Assembly (NCBI GenBank): GCA_052400665.1
Contig: JBQTGK010000007.1
DNA length: 64,000 bases
Origin: JBQTGK01 sp052400665
Lineage (GTDB): Bacteria > Bacteroidota > Bacteroidia > Bacteroidales > Marinifilaceae
Reading direction: 5' to 3' (one strand)
Shown: positions 17,670-26,495 of the stretch, piece after piece
Layout of the letters: each line of letters opens with the position of its first letter
Position numbering within the stretch: the first letter of the stretch is position 1
Program-made: the position numbers and the translations under genes
The notes under the pieces: model-generated
The model's database searches: none
What the model saw: the letters and a program-made list of their open reading frames with translations, nothing else
Told to the model about the DNA's origin: nothing

Positions 17670-17738
17670 TTACAAATAAAAAGAATATGCGAATGGTGTG
17701 GAGAATCATTACGTTATATATTGGTGTTGATTTCTTAA
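17658..17738 (+). pseudogene. N-terminal remnant of an excisionase-like zinc-finger/HTH protein
   Basis: ATG 17658 opens 26 codons, starting MSSNLQIKRICEWCG, before TAA. That start closely resembles Bacteroidota excisionase/helix-turn-helix proteins that begin MSSN-x-I-x-R-x-CEWCG and continue with a second CxxC or CxxxC; such genes accompany tyrosine recombinases of integrative elements. Everything after the first CxxC is lost. It marks a scar of a mobile element. The rest of 17291-17915 shows only terminator-like hairpins. Confidence 0.5.
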
Positions 17739-17845
17739 AAAAATCCCCCTTATTACAAGGAGGATATCTGTTACAAATAGATTGGTTTTATTTAAAAATT
17801 CGAAGAGTCGTAAAATACTAACAAAATGATGTTATTTTTGCTAGT

Positions 17846-17914
17846 AAACTGAGGTCCTCAATTCCCATTTTAAACTTTCGCAGGTTAGCTAGAGAATGTT
17901 AGGAGCCTCAGTTT
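17846..17914 (-). terminator. Long-range stem at the 3' end of the DUF6261 gene
   Basis: AAACTGAGGTCCT (17846-17858) is nearly complementary to AGGAGCCTCAGTTT (17901-17914) around a 42-nt loop, directly beyond the DUF6261 stop. It may act as a terminator or 3' processing structure. The long loop makes a simple terminator less certain. Confidence 0.4.
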
Positions 17915-17915
17915 T

Positions 17916-18647
17916 TTATTCCACTTCTGTTTCATCGACTATAGAATTTTTGGTTTTTCGAGTACGTGCAGCTGCCAAATACCTTTGCGTACAATCGTTA
18001 CTAAAAGTAGCAATCTGAGTGTAAGTAGCATCCGGACTAATCCTATTCAATACTTCAACTCCCTCAAATAATTCTTCACAAGCTGTTTGCAAATCCTTGT
18101 AAATAGTACTCATATCGTAAACCGTTTGGTTCTTATTAATATTCGACTTCTCTTCCAGCAAGGCATCATAAGCGGCATTGTCCTCCACCATATTTTGATA
18201 CCAAACATTGGCTGTTAATAGTGTGAGTAAAGCTTGATTCTCTTCCGAACTCATCTCCTTAATTAAACTAGCCATTTTTGCCGATTGCACTTTTTTACCA
18301 CCACTTTGTAAAGTCCATCCGTGACCTTTAATAATGAGAATAATTTTTTTGGCAGCCACAACTAAATCTTCCTCCTTGCGATAGGTAAAGGCCTCCATTA
18401 ATCCACGGAAGGCAAGAAATGAATTATCACGATTACGATCTTTTTCTTTTAACCATTCGGTATACTCACTCGAACGCTTACGATTCGAAGCCGCCAGGGC
18501 CTCCTCAACCTTTACACTTAATTTTACTGCTGCATTTTTTATGGGCAATGCCTCTAAATCCAGCGAGCTTAGAAAGGTTTTAATTTCGTTACAGTATCCC
18601 AATAATTCATTGACACGCAACAAACTAAAAATCATTTTTTCAAACAT
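17916..18647 (-). CDS. DUF6261 family protein
   Basis: This 243-residue, almost entirely alpha-helical protein fits the Bacteroidota family DUF6261. Recognisable parts are the N-terminal LLRVNELLGYCNEI, the central EYTEWLKEKDRNRDNSFLAF (the family has a conserved Lys/Arg-D-x-x-RDxxF segment) and the C-terminal CTQRYLAAARTRKTK. There is no signal peptide or membrane segment, so it is cytoplasmic. Function unknown. An alternative start four codons in (MIFSLLRVNEL) is equally plausible. It is a single gene flanked by remnants and a repeat array. Confidence 0.8.
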   Translation of the reverse strand: MFEKMIFSLLRVNELLGYCNEIKTFLSSLDLEALPIKNAAVKLSVKVEEALAASNRKRSSEYTEWLKEKDRNRDNSFLAFRGLMEAFTYRKEEDLVVAAKKIILIIKGHGWTLQSGGKKVQSAKMASLIKEMSSEENQALLTLLTANVWYQNMVEDNAAYDALLEEKSNINKNQTVYDMSTIYKDLQTACEELFEGVEVLNRISPDATYTQIATFSNDCTQRYLAAARTRKTKNSIVDETEVE

Positions 18648-18912
18648 ACTATCAAATTTTAATGATTAATACTCTAATTACTTATTAACAGAATAATAAA
18701 TATATGATTTTTGATAGTAAAGGCATAATAATTATATGTGTTTTTTCACCAAGTGAAAATACAAGGAGCATAAAGCCACTAAATACTGATAATCAGAACT
18801 AATTTTTATTAAGCATACCCAGATTTTCTAGTATGACAATATGAAATAAATACAAGTTAAATTTTAGGAACCACTTACAGATGATGCACTAAAAAAATTA
18901 TAGAATTTATTG

Positions 18913-19172
18913 AAAACAGGCTTCTCTTTCTGTCTTTCCAAAAAGTTTGAAGGTAACATCCGTGCCTCCTTTTGCCTTTATAAAATATTTGGAGACAGCA
19001 TCCGTGCCTCCTTTTATTATTCCAAAAAGTTTGGAGACAGCATCCGTGCCTCTGTTTGCCTTTCCAAAAAGTTTGGAGACAGTATCCGCGCCTCTGTTTG
19101 TCTTTTCAAAAAGTTTGGAGATAGCATCCGTGCCCCTGTTTGCCTTTCCAAAAAGTTTGGAGAGCCTGTTTT
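18913..19172. repeat. 42-bp tandem repeat array bounded by a 10-bp inverted repeat
   Basis: Units of exactly 42 bp begin at 18936, 18978, 19020, 19062, 19104 and (partial) 19146. Each contains CCAAAAAGTTTGG, a 5-bp-arm palindrome, and GCATCCGTGCCTC. The array is bracketed by AAAACAGGCT (18913-18922) and its perfect reverse complement AGCCTGTTTT (19163-19172). Because 42 is a multiple of three, several frames stay open (14-residue repeats such as KKFGDSIRASVCLS), but the longest lacks an ATG, so I regard the array as non-coding. There are no spacers, so it is not CRISPR. The remaining gap 18648-18912 shows nothing else. Confidence 0.85.
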
Positions 19173-19253
19173 GAGATTTGTAAATTCAGGAAAGGCTTAC
19201 CAGATAAAGGATATAGCATGGTTTGTAAAAAAATGATCCGACAAGTTTAGGGA

Positions 19254-20795
19254 TTACTTATCTGTCCAATAATCGAGCACAACAACATCATCTAATAAAG
19301 GCTTTATTTTTTTCTCAATAGCCAAATGTGCTTTGTGAAAAATGTATATTTCCCGAGCATGCACATCATTAAAAGTCAATGTAAAACAATATTTAAAGCC
19401 TTTACTAAAACCTTCCATACTGTTATTTATCCCCCATTCCAATTTACTTATTTCGGGAATTTTATGTTCTAGGTTTTCGAACAAATGTAAAACCTCATTA
19501 ATCTTTTCTGGGTCAGCATTCTTTTTAAATCTAAAACCAAAAAAATGTCTTAGTACTTTACCAGAAGTATCTGGTTTGTTTAAACCAAGCTTATAAGCCA
19601 CAATTTTTCTTAGGCCCCACTGGATAGAACCCGCAACAAGAAAATTATCATCATCAATTTTAAGCGACCTCAAGCCATAATACACAGGAAATCCTGTTTC
19701 TAAATAATTAACAGGGCTCAATATCCCTTGCTCATTCAATTTACACAACTGTATACTAGCATCATCTCGTGTGCCGACTGCCAATATAGCTTCCTTGTTG
19801 TTTACCGAAACAATTTCAATTCTTGTTTGTCCTTGCAGTTTTGTGAACTCATTATCCTTCAAAACCGAATGAGGCAGTAGCTCTCCTTTTTTATTTACCT
19901 TAAAAACACTCACCGCATCTCCATGATATACAAAATCGGGATTCTTAATAAAACCGCCTCTCTTATAATATTTATGATGTCTATGTCCAACAATTACATA
20001 ATAATTACCTCCCAAGCTTACACCTGTTACCGGATATGCACCAGTTAAAAACCTATCGGTAGTATTATCGCTTATATTGTTAATATTTTTAAATTTCCCA
20101 TTCTCATAGACTCTAAAACTGCTTATTCCATTATCCTGAAATCCACCTGTAAACAAAAAGGTCTTGCCATCTATTTTATGAACAAACATACCAATTATGC
20201 CATCGGTATGTATCTTGTTATTGTCTTTCATGGATTGAACATGGGTAAGTTTTCCATCCTGATGAATTCTAAAACAACTTAAACCCGGATTTTCCTCTAA
20301 ACCTCCCACAAAAAGATAGGAAGCATTTTTCATATGAACTACCTGCAATGTAATACCAGTACCAATGAAAATATCTTCGGTATCATGTATCATAAAAACC
20401 TGTTTCAGAGCTCCATTATTCAATATTTTGAACACTTCAACAGCATCTCCATGCTTGTTGGCCACAAATAAAAAATCAGTTCCATTAATATTGTCGGCCA
20501 CCATTCCTCGTGCAGGGCCTTTCTTTTTATACAGTTCTTGCTTTGCTACAAAAGTTAATTTGCCCTGCGCATTAAGACTAAACACATCAATATCTCCTAT
20601 GCCTCCGGCATATACATATTGCTTCCCATTTTTTTCATAACTAGTAACGGAAACAGTATTGTTACCCGAAACATCTTTATAATCTGTCCGATATAATGTT
20701 AGGTCGCCAGTAACTTGTGATAATCCAATTTTACACAATAGCAAAAGGATTAAAAGGATACAATTTTTCTTACTACTCATATATTTTCTACTCAT
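19254..20795 (-). CDS. Exported beta-propeller protein with C-terminal Dabb domain
   Basis: This gene encodes 513 residues. A signal peptide (KKNCILLILLLLCKIGLSQ) directs export; the start may be ATG 20795 or the internal Met at residue 6. Residues of about 30-400 form a repeated beta-propeller with blades such as KQYVYAGGIGDIDVF, TDFLFVANKHGDAVEVFKI and ASYLFVGGLEENPGLSCF, similar to lactonase-type propellers. The last 100 residues (VLRHFFGFRFKKNADPEKI to VVVLDYWTDK) are a Dabb stress-responsive dimeric alpha/beta-barrel domain, with GFKYCFTLTFND and a HKAHLA motif. The combination of a periplasmic propeller and Dabb is unusual. It is a single gene; function unknown. Confidence 0.8.
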   Translation of the reverse strand: MSRKYMSSKKNCILLILLLLCKIGLSQVTGDLTLYRTDYKDVSGNNTVSVTSYEKNGKQYVYAGGIGDIDVFSLNAQGKLTFVAKQELYKKKGPARGMVADNINGTDFLFVANKHGDAVEVFKILNNGALKQVFMIHDTEDIFIGTGITLQVVHMKNASYLFVGGLEENPGLSCFRIHQDGKLTHVQSMKDNNKIHTDGIIGMFVHKIDGKTFLFTGGFQDNGISSFRVYENGKFKNINNISDNTTDRFLTGAYPVTGVSLGGNYYVIVGHRHHKYYKRGGFIKNPDFVYHGDAVSVFKVNKKGELLPHSVLKDNEFTKLQGQTRIEIVSVNNKEAILAVGTRDDASIQLCKLNEQGILSPVNYLETGFPVYYGLRSLKIDDDNFLVAGSIQWGLRKIVAYKLGLNKPDTSGKVLRHFFGFRFKKNADPEKINEVLHLFENLEHKIPEISKLEWGINNSMEGFSKGFKYCFTLTFNDVHAREIYIFHKAHLAIEKKIKPLLDDVVVLDYWTDK

Positions 20796-20876
20796 TTTTA
20801 GCTGTTTTTTTGCAATACTAATAAAATAACTTTTTGTTAGAATAAATTAGTTAGTAAACTGTTTATACTTACTCTT

Positions 20877-21270
20877 CTATTTTTCAAACATCATCCTCAA
20901 ATATTTTATGCCGCCAATTGCGCCCCACCCAATCGCATAAACAAACTCATAACTTTTCACGGGTGAATATCTAATTTTTAATGGGTAAGGCCGATTACTT
21001 TGTCCTTCTACTTCAAAAAGTATCCAGTCTCGGATTTTTAATGTAGTAAACTGACCCATTTTTTCATTCGGATTTTTATTAATTAACTATTTTACAGTCA
21101 CCACTTTTTCTTTATCATTCTTTGGATACATATTCCAATAATTAAACTTATCACCCAAATCAATACCATTTAATTCGAATTGATTTTCAAAAACCATAAA
21201 TAAATGTTTGCATGAAACACCAATTGTATCAAACCCGGTATTCACTAGAAATTTTACGAGAACTGAATAC
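20877..21270 (-). pseudogene. Gene fragment interrupted by an in-frame TAG
   Basis: A coding frame runs on the minus strand from 21270 to a TAA ending at 20877, broken once by TAG at 21087-21089. Before the stop the sequence reads LVNTGFDTIGVSCKHLFMVF to NMYPKNDKEKVVTVK; after it, LINKNPNEKMGQFTTLKIRD to GGIKYLRMMFEK in the same frame. Restoring the stop to a sense codon gives one continuous protein of about 130 residues. A TAG also lies directly upstream, so the N-terminus is missing. I cannot name the family; the C-terminal 60 residues alone form an ATG-started frame that could be annotated wrongly as a small gene. Confidence 0.6.
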
Positions 21271-21569
21271 TAAATTATGAAAATTATTATTGTGGAATTA
21301 ATACTTCCATTTTTTAACAACTTATTAAATATTCTTATATATTTGTTTTGGTTTTTTAGAAACATATCACTTTTATTTTAGTAGTCAAATTTAAATAAAA
21401 TAGAGTAGCAAATTCTAATGAATCCAAAAGCACAAAGAGTAATTCTATACTCTGATACTGTTGTGATTACCTAAAGTAGCAACAGTATATTTAGTTTGTA
21501 TCAAGACACTTTATTATTCCTCATAATAAAGCGCAACATATTATTTTTATCCTAAAACCAAAATAAATA

Positions 21570-22346
21570 ATGAAACCAAACATTTATTTAAATTTAACGC
21601 CCGAAGCTTTAATTGCCTCTATGCTTTCTCCTGAAGAGTTTGGAAGCTATATGGCAGTTGGAACTCAAAAACGTACGCGTGGGCAGGTAATTTTTCTTGA
21701 GGTAGACAGTAATGCTATCGAGGATATTCTTCCTATGGATTACATCAAAGAGAGATGTGTCCCTCAAGAAGGAGGACGCCCAAAAAGTTCAGTTTATCTT
21801 TCTATTTATAGAGCCTTGGAAAGTATCCCTGTTTCGGCTTTAAAAAACCTTTATCTAACAACAGATGATGGAAGAACAATGGAAATTAAAAAAGGAGAAT
21901 ATTCTGGCGATATTAAATCGACAGCACACTTGTACCAAGAGCTTTGCCCTGTTACGCCAAGGATAATTAGTAAACTGGCTCCCACGGAATTTTTAGATTA
22001 CATGACAAGTGGAAAAGAAAAAGTTAGTATTCCTAAACTTGCATTTGTAGAATTAAAATTGAATGGATTAACAGAAGATTTTGAAAATTCACCGGCACAT
22101 AATTTGCCTTATCCAAATATAGAACACCTACGAGATTGTATGAGGATATTAAATGATGAACCAGGTAAAGTTCAAAAAACCATTATTCGTTTCTTTTCAA
22201 GAGATCTTTTTTTCAGAACAATTAAAAACGGTTTTTTCATTGGTGATAGTAATGAAATGATTTATTATCCTTTTCCTTCGGAAGAAGAATTGAATGATAA
22301 GAATTATGCATGGTGGAGATCTGCTAAATCAATCGGATTTAATTAA
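21570..22346 (+). CDS. Hypothetical protein, 258 residues, with an internal duplication
   Basis: I do not recognise a family. The protein is soluble, with no signal peptide. It seems to contain two related halves: LTPEALIASMLSPEEFGSYM with VIFLEVD in the first, and LAPTEFLDYMTSG with LAFVELKL in the second, suggesting a duplicated domain of about 110 residues. It lies 23 bp upstream of the membrane pyrophosphatase gene on the same strand, so the two are probably co-transcribed. A role linked to the pyrophosphatase or its expression is a guess from position. Confidence 0.65.
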   Translation: MKPNIYLNLTPEALIASMLSPEEFGSYMAVGTQKRTRGQVIFLEVDSNAIEDILPMDYIKERCVPQEGGRPKSSVYLSIYRALESIPVSALKNLYLTTDDGRTMEIKKGEYSGDIKSTAHLYQELCPVTPRIISKLAPTEFLDYMTSGKEKVSIPKLAFVELKLNGLTEDFENSPAHNLPYPNIEHLRDCMRILNDEPGKVQKTIIRFFSRDLFFRTIKNGFFIGDSNEMIYYPFPSEEELNDKNYAWWRSAKSIGFN

Positions 22347-22369
22347 AAACAAATAAAAAAATTAAAAGA

Positions 22370-24586
22370 ATGCAAAACATTGACAATATTTTTTGGTTTA
22401 TTCCATTAAGCTCTTTAATCGCCTTAGGCTTTGCTTACCACTTTTTTAAACAGGTAATGAAAGAAAGTGAAGGTTCTGATAAAATGATAACAGTAGCTTC
22501 TCATGTTCGAAAGGGAGCTATGGCATATTTAAAACAACAATATAAAGTAGTAGGTGTCTTTTTCCTGATTATAGTAATTCTGTTTTCGGTATTGGCATAC
22601 GGTTTTAATTTACAAAACGAATGGGTTCCCGGAGCATTCCTTACGGGAGGTTTATTTTCAGCTTTGGCTGGTTTTTTTGGAATGAAAACGGCGACTTATG
22701 CTTCTGCAAGAACTGCAAATGCGGCCCGTAATTCTCTTAATCTGGCTCTTAGGGTAGCTTTTCGAAGTGGAGCTGTTATGGGGCTTGTTGTAGTTGGTCT
22801 TGGACTTTTTGATATTTCAGCCTGGTTTATTGTACTTAACTATTTTGTAGATAACCCAAGTGAAGCTCAAAAAATGATGATTATTACCACTACCATGTTA
22901 ACATTTGGTATGGGTGCATCAGCTCAGGCCTTGTTTGCCAGAGTAGGTGGAGGAATTTTTACAAAAGCAGCCGACGTGGGTGGTGATCTTGTCGGAAAAG
23001 TTGAAGCAGGTATACCTGAGGATGATCCAAGAAATCCTGCAACAATTGCTGATAATGTTGGTGATAATGTTGGTGATGTTGCGGGTATGGGAGCCGATTT
23101 ATACGAATCGTATTGTGGTTCAATATTGGCTACTGCAGCACTTGGTGCAGCGGCTTTTATAGAAAATTCCGAATTGCAAATGAAAGCTGTAATGGCTCCT
23201 ATGTTGATTGCTGCAGTGGGAGTAATTCTTTCAATCATTGGAATCTACATGGTGAAAGCTAAAGAAAGTGCTACTCAAAAACAATTACTAAAAGCATTAT
23301 CAAGAGGAACAAACATTAGTTCAGCCTTGATTATCGTATTTTCATGGGTAATTCTTTATGTTCTTGAATTGGATAACATTTGGGGAATTTGGGGTGCAAT
23401 CGTTACCGGATTAATTACCGGAATAATCATTGGGCGAGCAACCGAATATTATACATCAGAAGAATACAGACCCACACAGAAAATTGCAGAAAGCTCAAAT
23501 ACAGGAGCTGCTACCGTAATAATTTCTGGATTGGGAATGGGAATGATCTCAACAGCAATTCCAGTAATGGCTGTAGCTTTGGGAATTATATTCTCGTTTT
23601 TATTTGCTTCCGGATTTGATATGGCCAATATGGGCTTAGGCTTATATGGTATTGGTATTGCTGCTGTAGGAATGCTTTCAACTTTAGGAATTACCTTAGC
23701 TACCGATGCTTACGGCCCTATTGCCGATAATGCAGGAGGTAATGCAGAAATGTGTGAGCTTGGAACTGAAGTTAGAAAACGTACCGATGCTCTTGACTCT
23801 TTGGGTAATACCACTGCAGCTACAGGTAAAGGCTTTGCCATTGGTTCTGCAGCATTAACAGCGTTGGCTTTATTGGCTTCTTATATCGAAGAGCTTAAAA
23901 TAGGAATTATTCGTTTGCTTGAAACAGCTGAGAGTTATGTTTTCCCAAATGGTAATGAAGTATTTTCAGCGGTTGATGTTAGCTCAATCAGTTTAATGGA
24001 TTTCATGGACTTTTTTAAAGTTAACTTGATGAATCCAACTGTACTTATTGGAATATTTATCGGTTCGATGATGGCATTTGTATTTTGTGGATTAACCATG
24101 AATGCAGTAGGTAGAGCAGCCGGAAAAATGGTAGATGAAGTAAGAAGACAATTTCGTGAAATACCAGGAATTCTAACAGGAAAAAATGAACCAGATTATG
24201 CAAATTGTGTTGCCATCTCCACAAAAGGAGCTCAAAAAGAAATGATGATGCCTTCAATTTTGGCAATTACAGTTCCTATAGTAGTTGGTCTCGTATTTGG
24301 AGTTGCAGGTACCATGGGACTACTTGTTGGAGGATTAGGTGCTGGTTTTGTTTTGGCGGTTTTTATGGCAAATTCAGGTGGTGCCTGGGATAATGCTAAA
24401 AAATATGTCGAAGCCGGTCATTTAGGAGGTAAAGGTTCTCCTGCTCATAAAGCAACTGTAATTGGTGATACTGTTGGTGATCCATTTAAAGATACTTCGG
24501 GTCCTAGTCTTAATATTTTAATTAAACTAATGAGTATGGTTGCCATTGTAATGTCTGGAGTAACCGTCGCATATAGCTTAATGTAA
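22370..24586 (+). CDS. hppA: K+-dependent membrane pyrophosphatase (Na+ or H+ pump)
   Basis: The protein has 738 residues and about 16 membrane helices, normal for membrane-bound pyrophosphatases, which couple pyrophosphate hydrolysis to ion export across the inner membrane. The active-site signature KAADVGGDLVGKVEAGIPED and DDPRNPATIADNVGDNVGD are intact, as are TDAYGPIADNAGGNAEM and the C-terminal GDTVGDPFKDTSGPS. In the segment GNTTAATGKGFAIG the residue at about 482 is Ala, where K+-independent enzymes have Lys, so this is the K+-dependent class, commonly Na+-transporting in marine and anaerobic bacteria (the ion is inferred). It follows the 258-residue gene by 23 bp and is followed by a terminator. 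Confidence 0.96.
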   Translation: MQNIDNIFWFIPLSSLIALGFAYHFFKQVMKESEGSDKMITVASHVRKGAMAYLKQQYKVVGVFFLIIVILFSVLAYGFNLQNEWVPGAFLTGGLFSALAGFFGMKTATYASARTANAARNSLNLALRVAFRSGAVMGLVVVGLGLFDISAWFIVLNYFVDNPSEAQKMMIITTTMLTFGMGASAQALFARVGGGIFTKAADVGGDLVGKVEAGIPEDDPRNPATIADNVGDNVGDVAGMGADLYESYCGSILATAALGAAAFIENSELQMKAVMAPMLIAAVGVILSIIGIYMVKAKESATQKQLLKALSRGTNISSALIIVFSWVILYVLELDNIWGIWGAIVTGLITGIIIGRATEYYTSEEYRPTQKIAESSNTGAATVIISGLGMGMISTAIPVMAVALGIIFSFLFASGFDMANMGLGLYGIGIAAVGMLSTLGITLATDAYGPIADNAGGNAEMCELGTEVRKRTDALDSLGNTTAATGKGFAIGSAALTALALLASYIEELKIGIIRLLETAESYVFPNGNEVFSAVDVSSISLMDFMDFFKVNLMNPTVLIGIFIGSMMAFVFCGLTMNAVGRAAGKMVDEVRRQFREIPGILTGKNEPDYANCVAISTKGAQKEMMMPSILAITVPIVVGLVFGVAGTMGLLVGGLGAGFVLAVFMANSGGAWDNAKKYVEAGHLGGKGSPAHKATVIGDTVGDPFKDTSGPSLNILIKLMSMVAIVMSGVTVAYSLM

Positions 24587-24612
24587 AAAAGCGATTTGTT
24601 TGAATATATTGT

Positions 24613-24650
24613 AATGGGCTTAAGCAATTCGCTTAGGCCCATTCTTGTAT
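24613..24650 (+). terminator. Terminator after hppA
   Basis: AATGGGCTTAAGC (24613-24625) pairs with GCTTAGGCCCATT (24631-24643), 13 bp with one G-U pair and a 5-nt loop, 26 bp after the stop codon. The following gap to 24987 is AT-rich and shows only likely promoter sequence for the next gene. Confidence 0.8.
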
Positions 24651-24987
24651 TTCCTTGTAAATAAAAACTAAAAAATAAGGCTTGTGGGCAAGTTTTGAGA
24701 ATTTCAATTTTAGAATAAAACTTAGTTGAGTGTTTAATAGTTTTACTAAATCCACAATTACTTAGCGTGTTTTAGTGTAAAAACTAAGGAAGGTATTTTA
24801 AGAATTATTTTTTATGATTACACTAAAAATAGAAAGTTGTATTTGAATGGAAAGTTCAAATTCTATTATTAATTAAGGCATTCACCTTTGTATTGATATA
24901 AATATAATGCCAGTTACGAAATAATAAAAACTAAATTATTATATTTATGATAACATTTCACAAATAAGTAACTTAATATTTAAAACG

Positions 24988-26352
24988 ATGGAAAAAATTA
25001 ATGTTTTAATTATTGGAGGTGGTGCATCTGGACTTCAAGCAGCTATAAGTGCAAAAACAAATAATCCAGACAAATCAGTTATTTTGGTTCGAAAAGAGGA
25101 AAAGGTTCTCGTTCCTTGTGGTATTCCATATATTTTTGGTTCGTTGCATTCTACGGATAAAAATATTTTACCCGATAAAATGCTAACCAATGTCGGAGTT
25201 GAAATAAAAATAGCAAAAGTTACAAAAGTTGATTTAGAGAATAATATTTGTCATTTATCAACTAACGAAAAATTATACTTTGAAAAACTAGTATTCGCAA
25301 CGGGATCAATTCCTACAATTCCTAAGTGGCTAAAAGGTGGTGATTTGAAAAATGTTTTTACAATTCCTAAGGATAAATTTTATCTCGATGAAATGTATAC
25401 TAAATTAAAAGGATTAAAAAAAATCATTACAATTGGTGCTGGATTTATTGGAGTAGAAATGTCTGACGAATTGAATAAAGAAGGTCGTGATGTTACTCTT
25501 GTTGAAATTGAATCTTCCATATTAAATAGAGCTTTCGATAAAGAATTTGGTGACAAAGCCGAAGAATTGTTAACATCGCGAGGTGTTAAGGTAATTACAA
25601 GTAAAGGGGTAAAAGAAATTGTTGGTAAAGATGGAAAAGTTCAGAAGGTAATCTTAAACTCCGGAGAAGAGCTCGAGGCTGATGCTGTTGTACTTTCTAT
25701 GGGCTATGTGCCTAATACCAAGCTGGCTAAAGAGTCTGGTATTGAATTGAATAGATATGGCTTTATCAGAACTTGTGAGTACATGCGTGTTGAAGATTGT
25801 TCCAACGATATCTTTGCTGTTGGCGACTGTGCTGAAAAAAGAGATTTCTTAACCAGAAAATTGTGTACTACTATGCTTGCATCAACAGCATGTGCCGAAG
25901 CCAGAGTTGCAGGTATGAGTTTATATGAATTAAGTCCTTGTAAATCGTTTAGTGGAACCATTGCAATTTATGATACGGCTATTGGTGATACTGCTTTTGG
26001 TACGGCTGGTATTATTGAATCTAAAGCAAGAGAAGAAAACTTTAGTGTTGTTGTTGGAAGTTTTACAGGAATGGACAAACACCCTGGTACACTTGAAGGC
26101 ATGCACGAACAGACTGTGAAATTAATTGTTGCGGCTGATTGTGGTATGATTTTAGGAGGTGAAGTGTTTGGTGGTTCTAGTGTTGGCGAATTAACAAATT
26201 CCATTGGATTCTTAATTCAAAATCATACGAATATAAAAGCTCTGTTATCTGCTCAAATTGGTACTCACCCATTACTTACTGGTTCTCCTGCTGCTTATCC
26301 GTTAATTAAGGCTGCAGAAGTTGTTGCTAAAAAATTAAAACGACAATTCTAG
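24988..26352 (+). CDS. CoA-disulfide-reductase/NADH-oxidase-like flavoprotein
   Basis: This 454-residue enzyme belongs to the pyridine-nucleotide disulfide oxidoreductases. The FAD-binding motif is VLIIGGGASGLQAA at the N-terminus, and the NAD(P)H-binding motif is IITIGAGFIGVEMSDEL in the middle. FAD is contacted again in DIFAVGDCAE. Cys44 in VLVPCGIPY sits at the single redox Cys position of CoA-disulfide reductase and NADH oxidase/peroxidase, which act through CoA-SH or a sulfenate. It therefore probably reduces CoA disulfide, persulfide or oxygen. A Cys-rich middle section (CTTMLASTACAEA) is unusual. It is a single gene with its own terminator. The exact substrate is not decidable from sequence. 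Confidence 0.88.
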   Translation: MEKINVLIIGGGASGLQAAISAKTNNPDKSVILVRKEEKVLVPCGIPYIFGSLHSTDKNILPDKMLTNVGVEIKIAKVTKVDLENNICHLSTNEKLYFEKLVFATGSIPTIPKWLKGGDLKNVFTIPKDKFYLDEMYTKLKGLKKIITIGAGFIGVEMSDELNKEGRDVTLVEIESSILNRAFDKEFGDKAEELLTSRGVKVITSKGVKEIVGKDGKVQKVILNSGEELEADAVVLSMGYVPNTKLAKESGIELNRYGFIRTCEYMRVEDCSNDIFAVGDCAEKRDFLTRKLCTTMLASTACAEARVAGMSLYELSPCKSFSGTIAIYDTAIGDTAFGTAGIIESKAREENFSVVVGSFTGMDKHPGTLEGMHEQTVKLIVAADCGMILGGEVFGGSSVGELTNSIGFLIQNHTNIKALLSAQIGTHPLLTGSPAAYPLIKAAEVVAKKLKRQF

Positions 26353-26368
26353 ATAAAAATTTTCACAC

Positions 26369-26405
26369 AAAGAGCTTCCTTATTTTCTGTTTAGGAAGCT
26401 CTTTT
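26369..26405 (+). terminator. Terminator after the flavoprotein gene
   Basis: AAAGAGCTTCCT (26369-26380) pairs perfectly with AGGAAGCTCTTT (26393-26404) and ends in a T run, 17 bp after the stop codon. Confidence 0.9.
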
Positions 26406-26495
26406 ATTCCATTTAAGTTTTTTGTTTGGTATAAGGAGGCAATCGTCATTTGAATTTTGTTTAGAAAAAAATGATTAAGAGGTTCTTGTTAGTTT

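Noticed and set aside
14658..17738. Prophage
   Set aside because: DUF6266, XRE and excisionase-like remnants hint at mobile DNA, but no capsid, terminase, portal or tail gene is present.
18913..19172. CRISPR array
   Set aside because: Units are contiguous with no unique spacers, and there are no cas genes nearby.
18910..19236. Repeat protein of 108 residues with 14-residue repeats
   Set aside because: The frame has no ATG start, and the 42-bp period keeps other frames open as well, so the open frame is a by-product of the repeat.
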